A stretch of 24,256 nucleotides of DNA from Gemmatimonadales bacterium (lineage in GTDB: Bacteria > Gemmatimonadota > Gemmatimonadetes > Gemmatimonadales > GWC2-71-9). The position numbers and the translations under genes were made by a program. Below the pieces are notes generated by a model. That model saw only the letters and a list, made by a program, of their open reading frames with translations. It did no database searches and had not been told where the DNA came from. The first letter of the stretch is position 1, and the number at the start of each line of letters is the position of its first letter. The stretch is taken from assembly GCA_013003805.1 (NCBI GenBank), contig JABDII010000048.1:1-24256 (forward strand), written 5' to 3'. Below are positions 1 through 6,338 of this stretch, in pieces.

Positions 1-1
1 G

Positions 2-1675
2 CTACTGGGCGGTGATGGTGAGGACGCCGCTGGCGGGGATGGTCGCGATGAGCGGCTGGCCCGGGCCGAGCGGCGCGTCGGGGAGCGCTGTCCGGAGCTC
101 GGCGGCGGTGGTGTAGGTCACGCCATACGTCCCGCCCGGCAGCCCGGCCACCGCGAAGGTCCCCCCGGCATTCGCCTTCACCACCACCACCCACCCTCCG
201 GTGGGATTCCGAAACGCGAGCGGCTCGAAGGTCCCGCTAGTGCTGGTGGCCTCATGGCGGACCGCCCCGAGCCGCACATCCCGGAAGTACTGTTGCAGGA
301 ACCGGGTGCGGCTGCCGAGCCGGATCTCCGGGGCCGTCGGGGTGCTCACATCGATGGGATAGTAAGCCCCCCCGTTGTCCCCGGTGCCACACCAGCCCAG
401 GATAAACTGCTGCCAGGCCGAGTTCCGCCCGAGGGTGAGATCCTGGTGCAGATCCTGATAGCCGCTCCCAATGTGTTCCAGCATGCTGGTGCGGATCCCG
501 AAGGCCACCGCGCGCGCACCGATGGCCTGGAGATTCCCGTCGCTGACCCCGGTGTAGCGGTGATAGGCCAGATCGGTCAGGTACTGGGTGACTCGCGGCA
601 CCGCCACCATCTCATCGAAATCGGTGACGGCGCCGCCCATGCTAGCGTTGGAGGGGGCGATGAAGTCGGGCCGGTAGCCGGCCGCCGCCAGCCGATCGCC
701 CGTGGCCACCAGGGCGTGGCCGACCTGGGTCCCGGACCACCCCGCGTTGTCCGCCTCCAGGACGATCTCCACCGCATCGGGGGTCCAGCCGTAGCGGCTC
801 TGCATGTGCTGGAAAGTGGTGAGGATGAGTTCGGCATATTCGGCGGGCGCATTGCGGTACAGCAGGGGGCCGCGGGCATCAAAATCCACCGGATTCAGGT
901 TGACGTAGAGGCGTTCCCCCCGGGCACTCACGCGGCTCCGTATCGGTGCGACGACATTATCGATGCTAAAGTCCAGCTGCGTGAACTGAAACCCCGCGGC
1001 GGCCGCCGTGGTGGGGTCGCTATTGTCATTGATCGTCTCGAGGCGTCTGGTGCGCCATTCATCCCGCGAAATGCGGCCCGCGAGGAAGTCAGCGAAGTAG
1101 TCCACCGGATTCTCGGTCCCGCTCAAGATCGGGAGCCGCAGCCGGTTGATCCCCAGCTCAGTGACCACCCGGTCGTACAGCGGATCCCGATAATTGGCGA
1201 AGGTGACCGGGTCACACTCCTCTTGGCCCGCTTGGGCCGTGGCCTCCCAGCCCGTCATCGTCTGGAGCGCCACCGTCGGCACCACGGTGATGGTCGGCCC
1301 GCTCCCCGGCGGCACCACGACCACGGTAGCCGTGCCCGCGATGCCGTCGGCGCGCGCCGTCACGGTGAAGTTCCCGGGGGCCGCCCCCGCCGTGAAGGTG
1401 CCCGACGCATCAATGCCACCGCCAGCGGACGTCCAGGCGAGCCCCGAACAAGGGAAGGGCTTCCCGTTCGAGCCCACGCAGTCCGCGGCGAAGTTCTGGT
1501 TTTGGCCGGGCTCCATTGACGCAACACTCGGGGAGATTCTGATGTGAGCCAGGGTGGGATTGGGGCCACTGGGCCTTTGGGAGTCGTTGCCGCAGGCGCT
1601 ACAAACCCCGATCCCGCAGAAGATTACGGCCAGACTGGCGCGGAATCTGCTGGCTTTACGACCCATAGATGACAT
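2..1675 (-). CDS. Surface lipoprotein with Ig-like domain and GH30-like glycoside hydrolase domain
   Basis: A 557-residue exported protein, probably cleaving a polysaccharide at the cell surface. The N-terminus has a basic patch, a hydrophobic stretch and Cys28 in CSAC, an imperfect lipobox (Cys at -3). Residues about 40-120 look like a bacterial Ig-like (BIG2-type) domain with the usual 'ISPSVASMEPGQ' opening. From about 125 the chain resembles a clan GH-A beta/alpha barrel of GH30 type: 'MTGWEA' near the start, candidate acid/base Glu307 in LEADN (in place of the common NEP) and candidate nucleophile Glu400 in MLEHIGSG, 93 residues apart. The C-terminal ~80 residues look like the beta domain of GH30 enzymes. 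ATG at 1675 was chosen because AAGGA lies just upstream and the signal peptide follows at once; the frame is open further upstream to 1792. The hydrolase family is inferred by motif only; the lipoprotein call is firmer than the substrate. Confidence 0.75.
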   Translation of the reverse strand: MSSMGRKASRFRASLAVIFCGIGVCSACGNDSQRPSGPNPTLAHIRISPSVASMEPGQNQNFAADCVGSNGKPFPCSGLAWTSAGGGIDASGTFTAGAAPGNFTVTARADGIAGTATVVVVPPGSGPTITVVPTVALQTMTGWEATAQAGQEECDPVTFANYRDPLYDRVVTELGINRLRLPILSGTENPVDYFADFLAGRISRDEWRTRRLETINDNSDPTTAAAAGFQFTQLDFSIDNVVAPIRSRVSARGERLYVNLNPVDFDARGPLLYRNAPAEYAELILTTFQHMQSRYGWTPDAVEIVLEADNAGWSGTQVGHALVATGDRLAAAGYRPDFIAPSNASMGGAVTDFDEMVAVPRVTQYLTDLAYHRYTGVSDGNLQAIGARAVAFGIRTSMLEHIGSGYQDLHQDLTLGRNSAWQQFILGWCGTGDNGGAYYPIDVSTPTAPEIRLGSRTRFLQQYFRDVRLGAVRHEATSTSGTFEPLAFRNPTGGWVVVVKANAGGTFAVAGLPGGTYGVTYTTAAELRTALPDAPLGPGQPLIATIPASGVLTITAQ

Positions 1676-1770
1676 CGAGTTCCTTGTTTCTCGCCCTGGG
1701 GAGCCATAAGGTTGGCCACGGCCAAACTCGAAGTCAATCCCAACCCACGGTGGTTCAGAATGGCGGAACG
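1676..1770. promoter_or_regulatory. Divergent intergenic region with a palindrome
   Basis: These 95 bases separate the divergent lipoprotein and UbiA-family genes and must hold both promoters if both are transcribed from here. A near-perfect inverted repeat TTGGCC-AC-GGCCAA lies at 1712-1725 and could be an operator. On the minus strand TTGACT (1737-1732) resembles a -35 box, but the best -10-like hexamer, TTATGG (1709-1704), is 22 bases away, so no convincing sigma-70 promoter can be named. The palindrome sits between those two hexamers. Confidence 0.35.
1712..1725. repeat. 14-bp inverted repeat, operator-like
   Basis: TTGGCC-AC-GGCCAA, six-base arms around a two-base centre, in the middle of the 95-base divergent region. 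It is a candidate site for a dimeric regulator of the lipoprotein and UbiA-family genes. A 12-base match can arise by chance in GC-rich DNA, so confidence is modest. Confidence 0.35.
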
Positions 1771-2670
1771 GTGAGCGGGATAGCCCAAACACGCGTGACC
1801 TGGCGGGACTGGATTCAACTGGCCCGCCCCCAGCAATGGATCAAGAATGGTTTCATCCTCGCGCCACTCTTGTTCTCGGGACGGGTACGCGATCCGGAGG
1901 CAATCGGACTAGCCGGAGCGGCATTTCTGGCATTCTGTCTCCTGGCCAGCGCCGTCTATACGGTGAATGATGTGGTGGATCGATTCTCGGATCAGGCTCA
2001 TCCTACCAAGCGAAATCGACCGGTTGCAGCGGGCCGCGTTTCTCCCGCGACTGCCCTCGGTGTGGGCATCGCACTCGCCACGGCCTCGATGGCCATCGCG
2101 TGGACGGTCCACAGCTCTCTGGTGCTCGTGGGGCTGTCGTATCTCGGCCTCAACCTGTTGTACACCTTCAGTCTCAAGCATCTCGTCATCCTGGATGTGT
2201 TCGCGATCGCCGTCTTCTTCCTGTTGCGTCTGTTGGCGGGGTCGGTTGCGATCGACGTGACGCCGTCTATCTGGCTGATCCTCTGCGGGGGCCTCCTTGC
2301 CCTCTTTCTCGGCTTCGCCAAGCGGCGGCACGAGTTGTTGCTCTTGGGAGACGAGTCGGCCGATCACCGGAGCGTTCTCTCGGAGTACAGCACGGATTTT
2401 CTCGATCAGATGTCCACCGTGCTCTTAGCGGTGACCGTCGTTACCTACATCATGTACACGGTGTCGGGAGAAAAAGTCGGGGAGATAGGGTCTCACGCCC
2501 TGGTCTACAGTACCGCGTTCGTTCTCTATGGAGTGTTCCGGTACCTCTACCTGGTCCATCAACGTGACGGCGGGAGCCCCACCGAGACCTTGCTGACCGA
2601 TCGCGCGCTGCTCGTTGACGTGGTTCTCTGGGTGCTCTACTGCGGCTGGGTGATCTATCGACCGATCTAA
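1771..2670 (+). CDS. UbiA-family decaprenyl-phosphate phosphoribosyltransferase-like protein
   Basis: A 299-residue polytopic membrane prenyltransferase. Residues 66-84 carry the Asp-rich signature NDVVD-x3-D followed by HPTKRNRP, which binds the Mg-diphosphate. 'LGFAKRRHELLLLG' in the second cytoplasmic loop and the short DFLDQM motif are typical of the branch that moves 5-phosphoribosyl from PRPP to polyprenyl phosphate (the Rv3806c type), rather than of the quinone or heme branches. In that pathway the product is later epimerised to a polyprenyl-phosphate pentose donor. The usual epimerase pair (DprE1/DprE2) is not obvious in this window, although an SDR lies at 13661. GTG 1771 was preferred over ATG 1669 because GGCGGA precedes it, the length fits the family, and the ATG would overlap the divergent lipoprotein start. 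First gene of the plus-strand block. Confidence 0.8.
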   Translation: MSGIAQTRVTWRDWIQLARPQQWIKNGFILAPLLFSGRVRDPEAIGLAGAAFLAFCLLASAVYTVNDVVDRFSDQAHPTKRNRPVAAGRVSPATALGVGIALATASMAIAWTVHSSLVLVGLSYLGLNLLYTFSLKHLVILDVFAIAVFFLLRLLAGSVAIDVTPSIWLILCGGLLALFLGFAKRRHELLLLGDESADHRSVLSEYSTDFLDQMSTVLLAVTVVTYIMYTVSGEKVGEIGSHALVYSTAFVLYGVFRYLYLVHQRDGGSPTETLLTDRALLVDVVLWVLYCGWVIYRPI

Positions 2671-2716
2671 CGCCCTGGTCGGGCGTAATTTCTTCGCCCT
2701 CGGGCTGGGAGACGCG

Positions 2717-4066
2717 TTGGCCCGGGTCATCGCCTTCGGGGCGACGATCTACCTGGCGCGCGTCCTCGGCGTAGGAGGGTATGGGGTCGTCGCCCTGGCG
2801 GCTGCCGTCACTCTTTACCTGGCACAATTCGCGGACTTTGGGGTTGAGACCCTCGGCATTCGGGAAGTAGCCGAGGATCCAGAGGGTGTCCGGGACCGGG
2901 CTCCGTCGATCCTCACCGCCAGGCTTCTGATTGCGGCCGGCCTCATCATAGTTCTTCTCCCGGTTGCGCTGCTTGCGCTGCCGCAACCGGAAGGCGCGGT
3001 CATCGCGGCGTATAGTCTCACCCTACTGCCCATCGCTCTCAGCACACGATGGGTTCATCTCGGCCTGGAATCAGCCCGGCCAGTAGGCCTTGCACGGACC
3101 TTGGGCGAGTCGGTCATGATTCTGCTGGTCCTCGTACTGGTCCGCCGCTCGGGGGACATCGGTTCGGTGCCGCTGGCTCAGTTCGTCGGCGAATCCACGG
3201 CGGTACTCCTCCTCCTCTTGCTGTTGGCCCGCCGCGGCATGCGTCTTCGGGTCTCGTGGGACCCCAGCCGAGTCGGGCCTGTCTTCCGCCGAGCCTGGCC
3301 GCTCGTAGCGCACGGGTTGCTCGGCCTGCTGATCTTCAATTCGGACCTCGTATTCCTGCGCCTGTTCCGCGATCTCGCGAGTGTGGGTCACTACGCGGCC
3401 GGCTATACCCTGATCAGCTTCTTGCTGAATCTTGGGGTGGCGTATGGTATGGCTCTTTTGCCGACCATGACCCGGCTTGGGGCCCGCACGGATGGGGAGC
3501 GCGCGCTTTATCACACCGCTCAGGCGCAGGTGTTCGCGGCCGGCTTCCCCATCGCGCTCGGTGGGGCACTGCTCGCGGTCGAACTCATTCGCCAGGTCTT
3601 TGGCCTGAGCTACTTGCCTGCCGGGGCTGCGCTCGAGATTCTGATATGGTCGATCCCGATTGCGCTGTTCCGGAATGTCGCAGTGGCCGCCCTCGTCGCC
3701 CGGAACCGCCAAGACCAGGTTCTCCGAACAACGACTGGCTCGACCGTGTTGAACCTGATTCTGAACGTTCTGCTCATCCCTCGCTTCGGCATCCTCGGAG
3801 CAGCCTGGGCCACGGTTGCCACCGAGCTTCTTCGCACCGTCTTAGCACTCCGCTTTGTCGCCGAGGAGGGCCTGCCTTTTGTTCCCTTCGCTCGACTCAT
3901 CCGGACGCTCGTCTCCGGCCTGGCGATGGTGGCTCTCCTCGTCGTCGTGCGGCCCGCCAATCTCTGGGTCGCGATCGCGCTTGGGGGAATTGCATACCTT
4001 GCGGTGCTGAGCCTCCTCGGCGGCGTGCAGTTCCGCCGAGGCCAGCTGCCTGCCCTCCGGGTGTGA
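2717..4066 (+). CDS. Wzx-like polysaccharide flippase (oligosaccharide flippase family)
   Basis: A 449-residue polytopic membrane protein of the MOP superfamily, expected to flip undecaprenyl-linked sugar units across the inner membrane. The N-terminal GATIYLARVLGVGGYG, the 'FADFGVETLGIRE' loop, about a dozen hydrophobic segments and 'NLILNVLLIPRFGILGAAWATV' near residue 350 are family hallmarks. TTG 2717 is the first standard start in frame, with GGGAG at 2707-2711, five bases before it. However, the codons from about 2675 onward, upstream of this TTG, read VGRNFFALGLGDALAR, which looks like the normal flippase N-terminus, so the real start may be a non-standard codon upstream. It lies 46 bases after the UbiA-family gene and is probably cotranscribed. 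Confidence 0.85.
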   Translation: MARVIAFGATIYLARVLGVGGYGVVALAAAVTLYLAQFADFGVETLGIREVAEDPEGVRDRAPSILTARLLIAAGLIIVLLPVALLALPQPEGAVIAAYSLTLLPIALSTRWVHLGLESARPVGLARTLGESVMILLVLVLVRRSGDIGSVPLAQFVGESTAVLLLLLLLARRGMRLRVSWDPSRVGPVFRRAWPLVAHGLLGLLIFNSDLVFLRLFRDLASVGHYAAGYTLISFLLNLGVAYGMALLPTMTRLGARTDGERALYHTAQAQVFAAGFPIALGGALLAVELIRQVFGLSYLPAGAALEILIWSIPIALFRNVAVAALVARNRQDQVLRTTTGSTVLNLILNVLLIPRFGILGAAWATVATELLRTVLALRFVAEEGLPFVPFARLIRTLVSGLAMVALLVVVRPANLWVAIALGGIAYLAVLSLLGGVQFRRGQLPALRV

Positions 4067-4322
4067 ACCCGAGAACACCCCAACTGTTGCACATGCGCAA
4101 CAGGCCGACATTGGACGATCCGGCGTGGGACGAAGCCTTCAGGGGGTCTCCGTGGGGCGGACGTTTGGCGTTCGGACTGGTACGCCATTTGCCACTGGAG
4201 CATTGGAATTGGCGGGTTTCTGCTCCCTTCGGGTTAGGGCGGCAGTCGTAGTACATTGTCTTCTCTGGTGGCCGGGCGCCGCCAGAGCTCCCGAATCTTC
4301 CTGACTGGCTATCGAGGTACTC
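4067..4322 (+). other. Intergenic region with two hairpins
   Basis: These 256 bases after the flippase hold no convincing larger gene. A hairpin with a 7-bp perfect stem (4084-4090 with 4097-4103, loop of six) lies 17 bases after the flippase stop. A longer 10-bp stem with one U-G pair (4263-4272 with 4278-4287, loop of five) lies 35 bases before the small gene at 4323. Neither is followed by a T run, so neither is a textbook intrinsic terminator. They may be mRNA processing or stability elements, or weak attenuators. No clear promoter was found. Confidence 0.35.
4263..4287 (+). other. 10-bp RNA hairpin upstream of the small membrane gene
   Basis: Arms CTCTGGTGGC and GCCGCCAGAG with one U-G pair and a five-base loop. 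It has no T run after it, so it is not a standard terminator. It could be an attenuator or mRNA stability element between the flippase and the downstream genes. Confidence 0.4.
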
Positions 4323-4487
4323 GTGGGACTGAATCTGCTCAACCTCGGACTGTTCTATGTAGGGCCGGAGACCCTGCTCCCGCTGACCTCGGTCTTGGGG
4401 GCCATTGGGGGCCTCCTCATGATCTTTTGGCGTCAGGTGTCGGGAGCCTTCCGTCGCGTCGTTGGTCTCTTCAGTCGGAGACGCTGA
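4323..4487 (+). CDS. 54-residue single-pass membrane protein, unrecognised family
   Basis: A short reading frame that is easily missed. It begins with GTG at 4323 and has GAGG at 4314-4317, five bases upstream. The translation opens with VGLNLLNLGLFYVGPETLLP and continues into one hydrophobic segment (about residues 22-36, ending MIFW). It closes with a basic tail carrying clustered Arg and ending SRRR. That layout fits a membrane peptide with its positive end in the cytoplasm. It ends six bases before the start of the phosphatase/sulfatase-fold protein, which suggests translational coupling and a shared role, for example as a small partner subunit. No function can be assigned. The good ribosome-binding site, tight spacing and membrane-peptide composition argue that it is real. 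Confidence 0.65.
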   Translation: MGLNLLNLGLFYVGPETLLPLTSVLGAIGGLLMIFWRQVSGAFRRVVGLFSRRR

Positions 4488-4493
4488 TCTCCC

Positions 4494-6326
4494 GTGGTGC
4501 GGATGTCTCCGGCCGGTCAGATCGGTCCGCACTTTTCCCAGCTACTCGCCTTGGGTGTTTGGCTCGGGCTGGCCTACGGATTTCTCGAGGCACTCGAGTT
4601 CTTCGTTCTTGGCCTGGTTCCTGGCGCGCTCGCCTGGCGTAATGGAAACTCTGCGCCGGTGTTCCTCGTCGCTCCCGCTTTCTATGCAGCCTGCTACCTG
4701 CTCGTTGCGGTGATCGTCGCACTGGTGTCCCGATTGGTGCCGCGTTGGCGTTGGGACATCGTGCTCGCCGCTGTTTTGGTGACACTCTCGGGGTACTTGG
4801 GCGCGAGCCTCCAGGGGCAAATCTTTTCTCCATTGGCGTCGGTTATCCTGGGTCTCGGCATGGGCGCGGTCACCATTCGATTCATGCGTGGTCGCCCGAA
4901 CCTTCTTCCCAAGCTGGTTCGCACCCTGCCTTGGCTCGTGACGGGAACCGCTGCCGTGGGGTTGGTGGCTCTGGCAGCCGCGGCCGCGCGTGAGCGCGCC
5001 GCCTTCGCCGCCCTTCCCGATAGCGCACCCCGCGGGCCCAACGTGCTATTGATCGTGCTCGATACCCAGCGGGCGGATCACCTGGGTTTTCACGGCTACG
5101 ATAGGCCCACGTCTCCGCAACTCGATGCCCTGGCGGCACAGGGAACCATGTTCGAGAACGCCACCAGTAGTTCGTCTTGGACGCTGCCTTCCCATGCCTC
5201 GCTGTTTACCGGGCGTCCCGTGAACGAGCACCGGGCGGGTGAGTTCCGGCGGCCGTTCTTGGGTCGTGGATTTGTCACATTGGCGGAGGCCATGGCCGAA
5301 GCCGGCTATGTTACGGCAGGCTTCTCCGCCAACCCCTTTTGGGTCGGTCGTCAAACCCGGATCAACCGGGGGTTTGTCCACTGGGAGGATTTCTATCTCA
5401 AGCCGGGTGACGCTCTCGTGCGGACCGTTCTCGGCCGAAAGATCGCCTACGAACTCCTTCCCAAGTTCGGGGAGATCGACATTCCCGGTCGAATGCGCGT
5501 CGAGGACATCAATCGTCGGTTCTTCTCTTGGCTCGACGGCTCAGAGCGCCGCCCCTTCTTTGCCTTTCTCAACTACTTGGATGTGCACGGACCGTATCTG
5601 CCGCCGCCGCCGCACGCGGGGACATTCGGCGGTTCCCTTTCGCATGTCGGAAAGACGATCGACCTTGGCGCCGTCACCGACGAGACACAGGTCCCGCCGC
5701 CTGAACTGCTCCGTGATTGGGCCAACCGCTACGATGAGTCCATCCTGTCCTTGGATGCCGGGATCGGTGACTTACTCACGGAACTCGGGCGACGCGGGCT
5801 GGAGGACAATACCGTCATCGTGCTCACCGCGGATCATGGCGAGAGTTTTGGTGAGCACGGGATGATCTATCATGGCAATGGTCTCCATCGAGATCAGGTC
5901 CATGTTCCGCTCGTCATCCGCTACTCGCCGGCCGTGGCCAGTGGGGTTCGAGATTCGACGCCCGTCGGTATTCATCAGATTCCGGCGACCGTCATGCAAC
6001 TGGCTGGGCTCTCCACTGAGGATTTTCCCACGCCATCGCTCTTTTCTAGCGCGGACCGCGAGACTCCCGTTCTTGCCGAAGTGGGTTTCCGCTCGCAGGT
6101 GCCAGCCTCCTGGCCCACGTCACGTGGATGGGTGAAGTCACTGACGACCGCCCGGTGGCACTTCATTCTTCACGAGGAAGGCGATCGGGAGCTTTACGAT
6201 CTGACGAACGATCCGGGTGAGAGTATCAACCTCGCGGCTCGCGCCGAATATGCCGATACGGTGCAGGACTTCCGCACTATCCTGGTACGCATGGCGCCAT
6301 CGGATTTCCAGCCGAGAGGCAGATGA
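4494..6326 (+). CDS. Membrane-anchored sulfatase/alkaline-phosphatase-fold protein with Thr at the nucleophile position
   Basis: A 610-residue protein with about four to five N-terminal membrane helices (residues ~15-165) and a C-terminal sulfatase-superfamily domain expected outside the membrane. The domain starts with NVLLIVLDTQRADHLG (Asp190 as a metal ligand). The active-site segment is SWTLPSHASLFTG, which puts Thr230 where sulfatases carry the Cys or Ser that becomes formylglycine. Asp447 and His448 in TADHGESFGEHG complete the metal site. A Thr nucleophile is known in LtaS-type and phosphoethanolamine-transferase-type relatives, so a phospho- or glycerophospho-transferase or phosphodiesterase is at least as likely as a sulfatase. 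GTG 4494 is the first start; GTG 4497 and ATG 4503 are alternatives with no better ribosome-binding site. It lies between the small membrane gene and cysN. Confidence 0.8.
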   Translation: MVRMSPAGQIGPHFSQLLALGVWLGLAYGFLEALEFFVLGLVPGALAWRNGNSAPVFLVAPAFYAACYLLVAVIVALVSRLVPRWRWDIVLAAVLVTLSGYLGASLQGQIFSPLASVILGLGMGAVTIRFMRGRPNLLPKLVRTLPWLVTGTAAVGLVALAAAAARERAAFAALPDSAPRGPNVLLIVLDTQRADHLGFHGYDRPTSPQLDALAAQGTMFENATSSSSWTLPSHASLFTGRPVNEHRAGEFRRPFLGRGFVTLAEAMAEAGYVTAGFSANPFWVGRQTRINRGFVHWEDFYLKPGDALVRTVLGRKIAYELLPKFGEIDIPGRMRVEDINRRFFSWLDGSERRPFFAFLNYLDVHGPYLPPPPHAGTFGGSLSHVGKTIDLGAVTDETQVPPPELLRDWANRYDESILSLDAGIGDLLTELGRRGLEDNTVIVLTADHGESFGEHGMIYHGNGLHRDQVHVPLVIRYSPAVASGVRDSTPVGIHQIPATVMQLAGLSTEDFPTPSLFSSADRETPVLAEVGFRSQVPASWPTSRGWVKSLTTARWHFILHEEGDRELYDLTNDPGESINLAARAEYADTVQDFRTILVRMAPSDFQPRGR

Positions 6327-6338
6327 GGCTGAGGGTGT

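Noticed and set aside
254..1519. Long plus-strand open frame (421 codons)
   Set aside because: Antisense to the lipoprotein hydrolase, low-complexity Arg/Gly/Pro-rich translation, no motif; a typical high-GC shadow.
4084..4103. Hairpin after the flippase stop as an intrinsic terminator
   Set aside because: Seven-base stem but no T run follows; kept only as part of the intergenic description.
3049..4251. Plus-strand open frame of 400 codons overlapping the flippase
   Set aside because: Out of frame with a well-supported membrane transporter; translation is Arg/Ser/Pro-rich without domain signs.
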